Shown piece by piece: positions 26,455 to 35,595 of a stretch of DNA of 64,000 nucleotides. Within the stretch, counting starts at the first letter, position 1. Each line of letters begins with the position of its first letter. Source of the DNA: Ureibacillus composti (GTDB lineage: Bacteria; Bacillota; Bacilli; Bacillales_A; Planococcaceae); contig JAUCEP010000002.1 of the NCBI GenBank assembly GCA_030348875.1, positions 1,567,001 through 1,631,000 on the forward strand, read 5' to 3'. The position numbers were made by a program, and so were the translations under genes. The notes under the pieces are model-generated. The model had not been told where the DNA came from. It made no database searches and saw nothing but the letters and a program-made list of their open reading frames with translations.

Positions 26455-26907
26455 ATGAAAGAAATTCTTCGTGAGATAGGCATGATAGCAAGGGCACTAG
26501 ATTCGATTAGTAATGTAGAATTCAAGGAGCATGAATTAACAAAAGGCCAATATCTGTACCTTGTCCGAATCTGCGAAAATCCAGGAATTATACAAGAGAA
26601 ACTAGCGGAAATGATCATGGTGGATCGTACCACAGCAGCGCGGGCGATAAAAAGGCTCGAAATACAAGGGTTTATTGAAAAAAGAGACGATCCGTTAAAT
26701 AAGAAAATTAATAGACTCTACCCAACAGAAAAAGGGGAGAGCGTCTATCCTTTTTTAATGAGAGAAGGGCAGCATTCCAACAAAGTGGCGCTTTCAGGCT
26801 TCTCTGAAGAAGAAGCAGATCTCCTCCACGACTTACTCCAAAGAGTCAGAAAAAACATCGTGGTCGATTGGGAATATGTCAAAAAGGGAAACAAGAGGGA
26901 GTATTAG
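26455..26907 (+). CDS. MarR-family transcriptional regulator
   Basis: 150-residue winged-helix regulator. Winged HTH at about 30-95 with LTKGQYLYLVRICENPGIIQ, LAEMIMVDRTTAARAIKRLE, GFIEKRDDPLNKKINRLYPT. It is divergent from the acetyltransferase/YczE pair and probably represses it in response to a small phenolic or antibiotic ligand (inference). Its TAG stop is the first three bases of a REP element (TAGGGACA), an example of stop-coupled repeat insertion discussed below. Start ATG 26455 follows CGGGGG. Confidence 0.88.
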   Translation: MKEILREIGMIARALDSISNVEFKEHELTKGQYLYLVRICENPGIIQEKLAEMIMVDRTTAARAIKRLEIQGFIEKRDDPLNKKINRLYPTEKGESVYPFLMREGQHSNKVALSGFSEEEADLLHDLLQRVRKNIVVDWEYVKKGNKREY

Positions 26908-26970
26908 GGACAAGGGGACAGGTTCTTCGTCCCAGTTGTGGGGGACAGTAGGGACAGGTACAGTGTCCCA
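26905..26970. repeat. REP-like repeat 5 (two direct units)
   Basis: TAGGGACAAGGGGACAGGTT-CTTCGTCCCA, then GGGGGACAGTAGGGACAGG and GTACAGTGTCCCA. The first TAG is the marR stop codon. Confidence 0.92.
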
Positions 26971-27030
26971 CAACACAACATTTGATTTAGCGTTCCCTGA
27001 TATTATAAGTAACGATCCACCAAAAAAAGA

Positions 27031-27063
27031 ATAGGACCCTCGATCCAGGAAAATCGAGGGTCT
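27031..27063 (-). terminator. Terminator between marR and the LysE gene
   Basis: GGACCCTCGAT/ATCGAGGGTC stem. On the minus strand a TTCTTTTTTT follows after a short gap, so it terminates the LysE gene. Confidence 0.75.
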
Positions 27064-27074
27064 AACTTTATCTG

Positions 27075-27704
27075 CTAATGAGCTTTATCTAGCGCAAGTT
27101 TTATACCAAAACCAATCAGAACAGCACCTGTAATGCTTTCCATCGCATTTTTTGCTGTCGGTTTTTTCATAAAAGCACTAATTTGATGGATGGAATAAAC
27201 ATACAGGAGAAACCAAATAGCTGTCAGAACTGTATACGTAGCGCCCATGATGAGAAATGGTAAAAAGGTATTGCTTTCAGTGTTCACGAATTGAGGCAAA
27301 AACGTTAAGAAAAAGACTGCAACTTTAGGGTTAAGAAGATTTGTAAGGAAACCTTGTTTAAAACATGAAGAATTTCCAATCTGATGTTTGTTGTTTTCAT
27401 CAGCGATTGCTACTTCTACCTTCTTCCGCAAAGACCATAATGTTTTAACTCCCAGATAAATTAAGTAAACAGCCCCAACGTATTTGATGACAGAAAATAT
27501 AAATGCGGATTTTACAATAATTGCTGAAAGTCCTAAAATGGCAGCAGATGTATGAACAAGAAGCGCGCAACAAGTCCCTAAGGCTGTTTTAAGTCCTCCA
27601 GTTTTTCCTACAGTGAGGGTATTTTTTGTTGCGATGGCAGTATCAGGCCCCGGTAAAATAATAAGAAGAATACACATGATAATAAACAAATAAAAATTCT
27701 CCAT
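27075..27704 (-). CDS. LysE/RhtB-family amino-acid exporter
   Basis: 209-residue translocator of the LysE superfamily. ATG 27704 has AGGAGGG upstream; a longer frame to 27821 exists only because it reads through a REP element. Signs: LPGPDTAIATKNTL, GVKTLWSL, FLTNLLNPKVAVFFLTFLPQ, six hydrophobic segments. It exports an amino acid or analogue (lysine, threonine, homoserine or similar). No regulator is adjacent. Confidence 0.88.
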   Translation of the reverse strand: MENFYLFIIMCILLIILPGPDTAIATKNTLTVGKTGGLKTALGTCCALLVHTSAAILGLSAIIVKSAFIFSVIKYVGAVYLIYLGVKTLWSLRKKVEVAIADENNKHQIGNSSCFKQGFLTNLLNPKVAVFFLTFLPQFVNTESNTFLPFLIMGATYTVLTAIWFLLYVYSIHQISAFMKKPTAKNAMESITGAVLIGFGIKLALDKAH

Positions 27705-27790
27705 TTTTAACCCTCCTAATAATTCGAATAATTGGAAAATTGTTAAATTTAATTTACCATATAAATTTGGTAAGTAGGAGCATTTTTTCG

Positions 27791-27820
27791 TGGGACAACG
27801 GGGACACGTCCCACGTCCCA
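27791..27820. repeat. REP-like repeat 6
   Basis: TGGGACAACGGGGACACGTC-CCACGTCCCA, upstream of the LysE gene; it creates a false N-terminal extension in that frame. Confidence 0.8.
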
Positions 27821-27912
27821 CTTTTTAGAATAACATCTCCGTTCAACCGGAAGAAGGAATCTCCCAATTTCTAGAAGAATATTTATAGAAAAAGAATTTA
27901 GGTGATGAAAAC

Positions 27913-28479
27913 GTGAATTCATTATTTACGATCGACTGTGGAGAAATCATACTTCGCGAATACAGAGTGGAAGATGCAGATGCGATTTATGAAATTACCT
28001 CGCAGCCGGAAGTCTATGAATTTTTACCTGATTTTAAAACAACACGCGAACAACGATTAGACTGGGTCACAAATTACGAAATCCCTTCAAACAAACGATT
28101 CTTATCAGCGGTACCAAATATTGAAAATCAAACTTACCTGAGATTGGGCATGATCTTAAAAGAAACGGGAGAATTTATCGGGTTTTGCATGACAGGTATT
28201 AAAGATGAATTGCCGACGCCAAATAGAGAAATTGCATATGCCATCTCAAAATATTACAGAAATAAAGGATACACAACCAAAGCAGTGATTGGCTTGATTA
28301 ACTATTTGTTTGAAAATACAAATGTCGAACAATTAAATGCCGTCGCGTTAACAAGAAATATAAGGTCCAACCGGGTCATTCAAAAAACTGGATTTAAGCT
28401 AATAAGCGAATTAGAAATTAACAATGAACTGCATTATCACTACACTCTTCTAAAAGAGGATTGGAAGAGTAATAGATAA
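27913..28479 (+). CDS. GNAT acetyltransferase (RimJ/RimL-type)
   Basis: 188 residues starting at GTG 27913 (AGGTGATGAAAAC before). Typical RimJ-like features: IILREYRVEDADAIYEIT, a middle acetyl-CoA segment YAISKYYRNKGYTTKAVIGL, then LNAVALTRNIRSNRVIQKTG and the C-terminal FKLISELEINNELHYHYTLL. It acetylates an amine on a protein or small molecule; target unknown. Monocistronic with a terminator at 28512. Confidence 0.88.
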   Translation: MNSLFTIDCGEIILREYRVEDADAIYEITSQPEVYEFLPDFKTTREQRLDWVTNYEIPSNKRFLSAVPNIENQTYLRLGMILKETGEFIGFCMTGIKDELPTPNREIAYAISKYYRNKGYTTKAVIGLINYLFENTNVEQLNAVALTRNIRSNRVIQKTGFKLISELEINNELHYHYTLLKEDWKSNR

Positions 28480-28511
28480 AACTCTAAGGTTATTAATTTC
28501 TACACACTGCT

Positions 28512-28546
28512 GCGCTTTCCTGTTAAAAAGGAACAGCGCTTTTTTC
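28512..28546 (+). terminator. Terminator after the RimJ-type gene
   Basis: GCGCT-TTCC…GGAA-C-AGCGC followed by TTTTTT. Confidence 0.78.
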
Positions 28547-28719
28547 ATTATAAAGATAGCAACATATTCATCGTTTTACGTAGATTATTTTTCCTTGGGG
28601 CAGGGGATTGACTCTTTTTTTGCAATGTGCTGTGAAAAATATTTGTATCTATTTATGTATCCAACCTTCATCTCAGGGGAACATATTGAAAAATATGCAT
28701 CTAGAGGTGTCTAAAATTC

Positions 28720-29499
28720 GTGAAAAAACTTGTAATAGCAGCGATCGTACTAGTTGGGTTATTGTCACCAATGTTCTTCGCTAAGGCGGATGTCAAACTT
28801 GACGGAATTATTCCCATCAATTCCGAGAAAGTGAATTCGGTGCATGTGGAGCGGTTAGCTGGAGGAACCAGGACTTTTCAAATAAATGATGGTTATGAAG
28901 AAGTCGTCATACGAAAGGTTATTAATTGGATCAACACAGCAAAACCTCTTGAAAGAGTCAATCAATCTGCATTTTATAAATCACCCGTAAAACTCCAAGT
29001 TATCATGAGTAACGGGGACGTAGCAATCATTGAACCAATTTTCAACTGTGTTACAGAAAACGGAGCAAAGACTTGTTCGATTATGGATGGAGAAGTGTTA
29101 TTTACCCAAAATCATGTAAAAGTTCGACTAAAGTCCCAAGAGCTTTACGATTGGCTTTTGGTAGGGTGGAAAAATGAGAGTTATGGTGCCTCTAAAGAAG
29201 AATTACTTGATGAAACATTATATTTTCAATATTATTCCCATCTCGACAAAAAATACGCTGATTTCATCATGTGTCCAAAAATCGATAGCATTGAAAGAAT
29301 CGCTGGTGGCGACCGCGGTCATATCATTCAAGCAAGTGCATTAAACTATAGTGCACATCACGGTGATCAACCCTTTGACAGAATCCATATTACGTTAACG
29401 GATACTCAAGAAAAGGGTGTTCATATAACAAATGTCTTAATAGAAAAGGGAATTTCCGATAAAGAAAGTGGCATACAATGCAGGCGCGAGAGCCATTAG
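28720..29499 (+). CDS. Secreted hypothetical protein with signal peptide
   Basis: 259 residues from GTG 28720 (AGAGGTG lies 11 bases upstream). The N-terminus KKLVIAAIVLVGLLSPMFF and a cleavage after FAKA predict secretion. The body includes VERLAGGTRTFQINDGYEEV and the C-terminal half has a similar phrase, IERIAGGDRGHIIQASA, which hints at an internal duplication, followed by NYSAHHGDQPFDRIHITLTD. A Cys pair (NCVTENGAKTC) may form a disulfide. I do not recognise the family. Confidence 0.72.
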   Translation: MKKLVIAAIVLVGLLSPMFFAKADVKLDGIIPINSEKVNSVHVERLAGGTRTFQINDGYEEVVIRKVINWINTAKPLERVNQSAFYKSPVKLQVIMSNGDVAIIEPIFNCVTENGAKTCSIMDGEVLFTQNHVKVRLKSQELYDWLLVGWKNESYGASKEELLDETLYFQYYSHLDKKYADFIMCPKIDSIERIAGGDRGHIIQASALNYSAHHGDQPFDRIHITLTDTQEKGVHITNVLIEKGISDKESGIQCRRESH

Positions 29500-29646
29500 T
29501 TTTATCACCTATTTGGCACATTTCTGATTGAAGATTTGTGTTTTTACTATATTTGGAGAAAGGAATCTAACCTCACCACATATTACCGCTTATTAATATA
29601 AAAAATCTCCTGTAAAATGAATTTACAACTTTTATAGGAGGATCTT

Positions 29647-31242
29647 ATGAAAAAAATAGTTTCTATGATTCTATCGCTAGTATTGGTGATGGCATTCATC
29701 CCACAATATTCTAATGCAGCAACAGCTAAATTTAAAGATATACCTACTTCGCATACTTACTATAAACAAGTCTCTTACCTAGAAGGAAATGGCTATATTT
29801 CTGGTTACCCAGATGGTACGTTTAAGCCAAATAATAAGCTAACACGTGCTCATGCAGCGATTATTATTAGTAATGCATTAAAATTAGATACAACAAATGT
29901 GACTAATCCGAATTTTACGGATGTACCGACTTCACACCCATACTATAACCAAATTGCAGCAGTTGTAGAGGCAGGCGTGATGGGCGGGAAAGGTAATGGG
30001 AAATTTGACCCAAGTGGTACATTAACTCGTGGTCAAATGGCGGTTATTCTAACAAATGCTTACAACTTAAAAGGTGTTTCCAATAAACAATTTAAAGATG
30101 TGCCTTCAAACCATTGGGCATATCAATTCGTGCAAGCTTTAGCCAAAAATGATGTGACAAGTGGTTATAGTGATGGAACATTTAAACCGAATGCAAACAT
30201 TACTCGTGCTCACTTTTCCGTATTCCTTTATAGCGCACTTGGCACTTTAGGTAAGAAGATGGAAGTTCACTTCATCGATGTTGGTCAAGGAGATTCGATT
30301 CTAATTGAATCACCAAATGGCAAAACAATGCTAATTGATGGCGGTACAAAAGCAGCCGGCGATGATGTTGTCGCTTATTTGAAATCACAACAAATTAGTC
30401 AATTAGATTATGTGGTCGCAACACATCCAGACGCGGATCATATCGGAGGACTCATCGATGTTTTTGCTGCTACTCAAGTTAGTAACTTCGTAAACAGTGG
30501 GAAAGTTCATACAACTGATACGTACAACGAATTATTGACTGCTGCTACAAATGAGGGGTCAAACTATATTGAGCCAACAACTGGACAAACGATTAGTTTA
30601 GATTCATCACTGAAAGTACAAGTTCTTCATGCTGATGCTTCAGCAGCTGACAATAATGATGCATCAATCGTATTAAAAGTAACTTATAATGAAGTATCTT
30701 TCTTACTAACAGGTGATGCGGATACTGATATCGAGTCAAAAATGACTTCTAGTTACGATGTATCTTCGACAATTTTAAAAGCAGGTCATCACGGATCGGA
30801 TACAAGTAGTTCATTAGCATTTTTACAAAAAGTACAACCTGCAGCAACTATTTTAAGTTACGGTAAAGAAAATAGTTACGGTCATCCACATTCAAAAGTA
30901 TTAAGTAATTTAAAAACGGTCGGTTCAAAAGCTTATTCAACGGCTGAAAGTGGAACAATTACGGTCGTAACAAATGGGGCGACTTATAATATTCTTGGAA
31001 AAGAATTTACTGTTGGTACCGTGTCTACACCAACTCCTACTCCAACACCTGTTGTTACAAATCCTAAACCAACTACAGGTGGGGATGCGAAATCAGGAAC
31101 ATATGTCATTCCAGGCGCTCCGACAAGTTTCAAAAATTGTACAGATATGAGAAAGTACTATCCGAATGGCGTCAAAAAAGGACATCCAGCTTACTCTACT
31201 TCTAGCGATCGCGATCAAGACGGATGGGCATGTGAACAATAA
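29647..31242 (+). CDS. SLH-anchored metallo-beta-lactamase protein with excalibur domain
   Basis: A 531-residue surface protein. Signal peptide MKKIVSMILSLVLVMAF … SNA. Three SLH repeats: about 29-75 (FKDIPTSHTYYKQ, GYPDGTFKPNNKLTRAHAA), 88-135 (FTDVPTSHPYYNQ) and 147-195 (FKDVPSNHWAYQF, GYSDGTFKPNANITRAHF). Then a ComEC-like metallo-beta-lactamase: VHFIDVGQGDSILIESPNGK, THPDADHIGG, LLTGDADTDIE, AGHHGSDTSSS. After a Pro/Thr linker the C-terminal excalibur motif DRDQDGWACEQ binds Ca2+. The fold suggests an extracellular nuclease or phosphoesterase fixed to the cell wall. RBS AGGAGG. Confidence 0.93.
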   Translation: MKKIVSMILSLVLVMAFIPQYSNAATAKFKDIPTSHTYYKQVSYLEGNGYISGYPDGTFKPNNKLTRAHAAIIISNALKLDTTNVTNPNFTDVPTSHPYYNQIAAVVEAGVMGGKGNGKFDPSGTLTRGQMAVILTNAYNLKGVSNKQFKDVPSNHWAYQFVQALAKNDVTSGYSDGTFKPNANITRAHFSVFLYSALGTLGKKMEVHFIDVGQGDSILIESPNGKTMLIDGGTKAAGDDVVAYLKSQQISQLDYVVATHPDADHIGGLIDVFAATQVSNFVNSGKVHTTDTYNELLTAATNEGSNYIEPTTGQTISLDSSLKVQVLHADASAADNNDASIVLKVTYNEVSFLLTGDADTDIESKMTSSYDVSSTILKAGHHGSDTSSSLAFLQKVQPAATILSYGKENSYGHPHSKVLSNLKTVGSKAYSTAESGTITVVTNGATYNILGKEFTVGTVSTPTPTPTPVVTNPKPTTGGDAKSGTYVIPGAPTSFKNCTDMRKYYPNGVKKGHPAYSTSSDRDQDGWACEQ

Positions 31243-31249
31243 TTAAAGT

Positions 31250-31281
31250 TAAGCCACTCGTAAATGGGTGGCTATTTTTTT
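31250..31281 (+). terminator. Terminator after the SLH/MBL gene
   Basis: TAAGCCACTC/GGGTGGCTA hairpin followed by TTTTTTT. Confidence 0.85.
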
Positions 31282-31607
31282 GTACCAAAAGGGTTAAATA
31301 ACTCACGAAAGTAGGAGAGATGGGGATAGGGATGAGTATTCATGGGCGGAGAAATTCCGGTTAATTTATAATAGGAAGGCTTAAGATTAAAGCGTAGATA
31401 TTCCGTTTAACTCCTCTAAAAAAGACAAAATCGAATGATTTAGATGAGATAAACGGAAAAATTAAATTAAGGATTTATCCCAATTCAATCGAAATTTTAC
31501 CGTTTATTTTTTAAAACTGTAAATATGTAGAAAATACTTTACAAAATCTGTATTTTTTCATAATTAAACTAAAATTTAATTAACCCTATTATATTAGCTC
31601 CTTACAA

Positions 31608-31648
31608 ACCACTGAACACCCCCTATGTGTCAGTGGTCTTTTTATTTT
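31608..31648 (+). terminator. Orphan terminator-like hairpin
   Basis: ACCACTGA (31608-31615) pairs with TCAGTGGT (31630-31637), then CTTTTTATTTT. No supported gene lies immediately upstream; 31283-31608 is AT-rich with no gene, and 31649-31928 shows only a weak 60-codon frame. Confidence 0.55.
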
Positions 31649-31941
31649 CGAATCCAACTTTATTAACTAATATATATGGTTGTACTTTAAGTGAGGAAAA
31701 TGAAGAACATAATCTAAATAGAAAACTATCAATTATTCGGCCTAATAATCAGCCATTAAAAAATACTAATATTATAAGTAATAAATCTATTATAAAATTA
31801 ATAATCTGAAATTTTAGAATTATGGTCCGATAAATGTTAATATGAATCACATAGTCCCGTCGTAAGATTGTTATCTTGACAGTGTAGGTTAGATATCGAA
31901 TTGACGGGGAAGATGAGTGAAATTGAAAAGAAGGTGTCTCA

Positions 31942-33330
31942 TTGGAAAATTGGAGAAAAAGTCGGGGATTGTTTTTATCATCAGTGGCGACGGGAGCGAT
32001 GTTGAATCCTCTTAATTCCTCCATGATTGCACTAGCAATTCCTAATATTCAAAAGGATTTTGATTTGTCTTTTTTGACCGTTTCCTGGTTAATTACTTCT
32101 TTTTATTTAGCGGGTGCTGTTACACAGCCTATCGCTGGTAAACTTGGTGATTTGATTGGCCGAAGGAAACTGTTTCTAGGAGGTCTTATATTAGTAGCAA
32201 TCTCTGCTATGGGTGCACCTTTAGCTCCAGTATTTGCTCTTTTAATTATGATGCGATTATTTCAAGCGGTTGGTAGTGGAGCGATTTATCCTGCGGGAAT
32301 AGGAATGGTTCGTGACCATATTCATGAAAGACAGGGAGCTGCGCTTGGTTTTATTGCTCTATCGATGTCATCAATGGCAGCATTAGGACCTACCATTGGA
32401 GGATTTCTAATTGCGTGGGGTGATTGGCCAGCGATTTTTTTAGTCAATATACCCGTACTGTTACTATGCTTTACACTAGGGTGGATTGTACTGCCAAAGG
32501 ATGAATCGAAAAAGAAATTAACTCGACAAGAATTGATTCAAAAAATGGATTTATTCGGTATATTGTTCTTTTCGGTTGGGATGATTGGTCTGCTTTTATT
32601 CTTATTATCTCTTAAAGCAACCGTCAATTATTTAGCAGGGATTATTGGTGTGATCTTCATATTATTATTTGTTTGGCACGAGTTAAAAACAAAAATTCCC
32701 TTTATCGATATTCGTTTATTTCATTCGAATCGGAAATTATCTTTAGTGTTTTTACAATATATTGTTCTGAATTTCATTTACTATAGTTTGTTTTTTGGTT
32801 TGCCCGCATATTTTCAAGATGGTCTCCATTTAAATGTCGCCCATAGTGGTTTGTTAATGCTTTTAGTGACAGGAACAGGAATCATCACGGCACCGTTAAT
32901 TGGTCGTTGGGTTGATAAATCAGGTGTAAACCTACCAATTTTGACGGGGAATCTATTAATCGTGATTGGTTCACTTTTACTTTGGTTATTCTTTGGTCAT
33001 GTTCCGGTGATTGTCACGGTGTTAATGGCATCACTTATTGCCGCGGGATGCAATTTCGGAAATGTTACACTACAAGTTGCCATGCTTGAAGCAAGTCCAG
33101 CCGACATGGTGGGAGTGTCAACAGGATTGTATCAAACGTCTCGACATTTTGGCTCAATACTTTCTGCCGTCTCACTTGGGTTAATATTTGGCGCAAAGTT
33201 TAATCCAGAGCACTTCACAACACTAATCATTGTATTCATTGTGGCAGGTATCACGGTTGTCCTACTAGGTGTGAAATATTCAAGAATTAGGGACATAGGG
33301 GACAGGTACCTCGTCCCAAGTGATAAATGA
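31942..33330 (+). CDS. MFS drug-efflux transporter (DHA2-like)
   Basis: 462-residue major facilitator permease. Start TTG 31942 preceded by AAGAAGGTG. About 14 hydrophobic segments are visible. Motif A GKLGDLIGRRKLF in loop 2-3, and motif C-like MSSMAALGPTIGGFLI indicate a drug:H+ antiporter. It is a likely multidrug exporter; the substrate is unknown. The C-terminal residues RDIGDRYLVPSDK are encoded by a REP element inserted at the gene end, so the native C-terminus was probably different. A YciI-like gene follows on the same strand. Confidence 0.87.
   Translation: MENWRKSRGLFLSSVATGAMLNPLNSSMIALAIPNIQKDFDLSFLTVSWLITSFYLAGAVTQPIAGKLGDLIGRRKLFLGGLILVAISAMGAPLAPVFALLIMMRLFQAVGSGAIYPAGIGMVRDHIHERQGAALGFIALSMSSMAALGPTIGGFLIAWGDWPAIFLVNIPVLLLCFTLGWIVLPKDESKKKLTRQELIQKMDLFGILFFSVGMIGLLLFLLSLKATVNYLAGIIGVIFILLFVWHELKTKIPFIDIRLFHSNRKLSLVFLQYIVLNFIYYSLFFGLPAYFQDGLHLNVAHSGLLMLLVTGTGIITAPLIGRWVDKSGVNLPILTGNLLIVIGSLLLWLFFGHVPVIVTVLMASLIAAGCNFGNVTLQVAMLEASPADMVGVSTGLYQTSRHFGSILSAVSLGLIFGAKFNPEHFTTLIIVFIVAGITVVLLGVKYSRIRDIGDRYLVPSDK
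33288..33318. repeat. REP-like repeat 7, inside the MFS 3' coding end
   Basis: TAGGGACATAGGGGACAGG-TACCTCGTCCCA. The whole element is read as coding sequence in the frame of the 31942 gene. Confidence 0.92.
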
Positions 33331-33407
33331 AGTTTAGGGGAATTTTACAGAGAATTCCCCCTAGAAACTTTGTTGAAAAATAAAAATTGTGGAAGGAGCT
33401 AAAATTA

Positions 33408-33701
33408 ATGCAATACATAATTACAGCTTATGATGGTACAGATGAACAAGCCATTGATAGAAGATTAATGGCAAGAGATGAACATTTAAAATCAGTAGAA
33501 AAAAGAGTCAAAGATGGACAGCATCTATATGGGGCAGCAATTCTTGATAATGATGGTAAAATGATAGGATCAATGATGGTAGTGGATTTTCCATCAAAAG
33601 ATGAGCTAGACGATTGGCTAAAGGTTGAACCATATGTGGTGGAAAATGTATGGCAAAAAATAGACATCCAACCGTGCAACGTAGCATCTATCTTTAGATA
33701 A
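33408..33701 (+). CDS. YciI-like small protein (first copy)
   Basis: 97 residues from ATG 33408 (GGAAGGAGCTAAAATTA precedes); an earlier in-frame ATG lacks an RBS. QYIITAYDGTDEQAIDRRLM with REEHLKS-like ARDEHLKSVE and GAAILDNDGKMIGSMMVVDF match the YciI-like dimeric ferredoxin-fold family, whose activity is undefined. It faces a second YciI-like gene, with a strong hairpin between the two 3' ends. Its TAA stop touches a REP element (TAATGGGACAG). Confidence 0.82.
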   Translation: MQYIITAYDGTDEQAIDRRLMARDEHLKSVEKRVKDGQHLYGAAILDNDGKMIGSMMVVDFPSKDELDDWLKVEPYVVENVWQKIDIQPCNVASIFR

Positions 33702-33731
33702 TGGGACAGCAGGGACAGGTACAGTGTCCCA
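33702..33731. repeat. REP-like repeat 8
   Basis: TGGGACAGCAGGGACAGGTA-CAGTGTCCCA, beginning directly after a stop codon. Confidence 0.92.
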
Positions 33732-33738
33732 ATCAAAG

Positions 33739-33786
33739 TGAAGGCGGAAGTTAAATCCAAGTAATGGACTTTAACTTCCGCCTTCA
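33739..33786. terminator. Perfect 17-bp stem between convergent YciI genes
   Basis: TGAAGGCGGAAGTTAAA (33739-33755) pairs perfectly with TTTAACTTCCGCCTTCA (33770-33786). Likely a bidirectional transcription end, though T-runs are poor. Confidence 0.6.
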
Positions 33787-33789
33787 AAT

Positions 33790-34110
33790 TTAAGTATGTT
33801 GGTTCGGTAATACTGCTTTCATCGGATAAAATTCTGTTGTCATAATACCAGCAATAACTGCCGGGTCTTCATCTACAAGTTTTGGAACTTGAGCTTCACT
33901 ATCAACTTCGATGATGGCAAGTCCGTGTGGAGCAGATGGGTTTAAAACTGGCCCAAAGACGAGAGCAATCCCTTGTTTTTGCTTGTCTGTCCAATAGGCA
34001 ATATGTTTTAACATTATAGCTCGTTCTTCCTCTGTCATATCCTGATGAAATGTTAATCTTGGAGGAGTAGACTTCAACATGAAGTGTATTTTACCTGTAT
34101 TCTCCGACAT
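33790..34110 (-). CDS. YciI-like small protein (second copy)
   Basis: 106 residues. SENTGKIHFMLKSTPPRLTF, EEERAIMLKHIAYWTDKQ, GIALVFGPVLNPSAPHGLAI, and a C-terminal EFYPMKAVLPN identify a YciI-like protein. Convergent with the first copy. The two share little identity and are not a recent duplication. A REP element (34216-34246) lies about 105 bp upstream of it. Confidence 0.8.
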   Translation of the reverse strand: MSENTGKIHFMLKSTPPRLTFHQDMTEEERAIMLKHIAYWTDKQKQGIALVFGPVLNPSAPHGLAIIEVDSEAQVPKLVDEDPAVIAGIMTTEFYPMKAVLPNQHT

Positions 34111-34215
34111 TTCTAAATTACCTCCATCAATTGCAATTTAATAAACACATATAAATTATGACCAAAAATTCCTTCTGAACACAAATGATAGATATCGGTT
34201 AAAATGGAATTGCAA

Positions 34216-34246
34216 GGGGGACAGTGTACCTGTACCCCTGTCCCTA
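34216..34246. repeat. REP-like repeat 9, minus orientation
   Basis: Reverse complement reads TAGGGACAGGGGTACAGG-TACACTGTCCCC. Its leading TAG (34244-34246) is the stop codon of the adjacent MFS gene. Confidence 0.88.
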
Positions 34247-35464
34247 AATGATATTCGCATTTTGATCTTGGATGGATCGCTTTGCTTGTGGTCGATGATG
34301 GAACAGATAATAGAAGGTAGTGGATAGCAATGTAATAATCCCCGCTACCGCGTACATCATGCTGTAATTGACGATGGAAGCGATCAGTCCCATGAAGTAA
34401 GAACCTAATCCATAACCTAGGTCAAATAACAGTAAGAAGGTCGCTGTTGCGATTCCTCTTCGATGGATTGGAGAAAGCTTTACAGTAAGTGCTTGAAAAC
34501 ATGAAAATAATGCCCCATATCCAATACCCATGAGTAAACCTGAAACTAAAACCATCTTTCCGGAATGAGATTGACTTAACATTAATAGACCAATTCCAAA
34601 CAATAAAATAGATGGATAATACAAATAATGTTCTTTATATTTATCAAATGCTTTCCCAACGATGGGACGAAACACAACAATCATCATGGCAAACACAACG
34701 AAAAATAGACTTGCGATTTGAGTTTGATGGATTTCAGCAGTAAAAGAAGCTAAAAATCCAGATAAGGAGCTATAAGAAAAGGCAAGTAAAAATGCAAGTA
34801 ATGAAATTGGCAAAGCTTTTAGTTCGATGAAATCACTAAAATGCATTCTCTTTTTCTCAGTTGGCACTGTATTCAGATCTAATACAGTACAATTTTGTTT
34901 TTTCTGTGATCCTCGCAAAACAACTGCAAATAGAAGGGAGAGTAATGAAATTAAACAAGCAGCTACCAGCAATACTGTGATGTTTTTGTCTTTCCAAAGA
35001 AAAAGGCCACATGCTGGTCCAATTACCATCGCAAGACTAGTAAACATACTAAAATAACCTACTCCTTCACCCTGTCGCGAAATGGGAATAACAGACGAGG
35101 CAATCGTGGTAGTAGCAGTTGAGGCCAGCGCATAGCTCATTCCGTGAATAAAGCGAATGATTAGAAAAACAATGATGCCAATTGCGCCGAAATAACTGAA
35201 GGAGGCGATTAGAAAAAGTCCTAACCCTACCAAAGCCATTTTCTTACTACCGAAACGGTCTACCCACAGACCCGAGAAAGGTCTAATTAAAACAATCCCG
35301 AGAGAATAAATCGTAATGGCCAAGCCCATCTGTTGTTCGTTCCCATTTAAAATATCTTTTACATATAAGGGGAACGCCGTCGCTAAAATGTAAAAGTGTA
35401 GTGAAACAAAAAAGTTACTTAAACACACAAAAATAAAATCTTTCGTCCATATTTTCTCATTCAT
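34244..35464 (-). CDS. MFS transporter
   Basis: 406-residue major facilitator with about 12 hydrophobic segments. Motif A RPFSGLWVDRFGSKKMAL and a paired loop RPIVGKAFDKYKEH in the second half. It resembles small-molecule exporters; substrate unknown. It is divergent from a LysR regulator (35596), with an AT-rich 131-bp region between, so LysR probably controls it. Its TAG stop is the leading TAG of a REP element, so the final residues DQNANII may be a repeat-driven end. Confidence 0.86.
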   Translation of the reverse strand: MNEKIWTKDFIFVCLSNFFVSLHFYILATAFPLYVKDILNGNEQQMGLAITIYSLGIVLIRPFSGLWVDRFGSKKMALVGLGLFLIASFSYFGAIGIIVFLIIRFIHGMSYALASTATTTIASSVIPISRQGEGVGYFSMFTSLAMVIGPACGLFLWKDKNITVLLVAACLISLLSLLFAVVLRGSQKKQNCTVLDLNTVPTEKKRMHFSDFIELKALPISLLAFLLAFSYSSLSGFLASFTAEIHQTQIASLFFVVFAMMIVVFRPIVGKAFDKYKEHYLYYPSILLFGIGLLMLSQSHSGKMVLVSGLLMGIGYGALFSCFQALTVKLSPIHRRGIATATFLLLFDLGYGLGSYFMGLIASIVNYSMMYAVAGIITLLSTTFYYLFHHRPQAKRSIQDQNANII

Positions 35465-35595
35465 TTATTTCTTCTCTTCTTTCTTACTTAAATCACGTCT
35501 CAATATTAACTTAATGATTATATAGTTAAATAACATTAATGTATAATTATAATTATTAATAATCGTATTAGTTTAGCTAATGTAAGGGGATTACT

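Noticed and set aside
27704..27821. N-terminal extension of the LysE gene
   Set aside because: Read through a REP element; ATG 27704 has the AGGAGGG site.
31627..31809. 60-codon frame after the orphan terminator
   Set aside because: No RBS, AT-rich random composition, and it starts inside a terminator hairpin.
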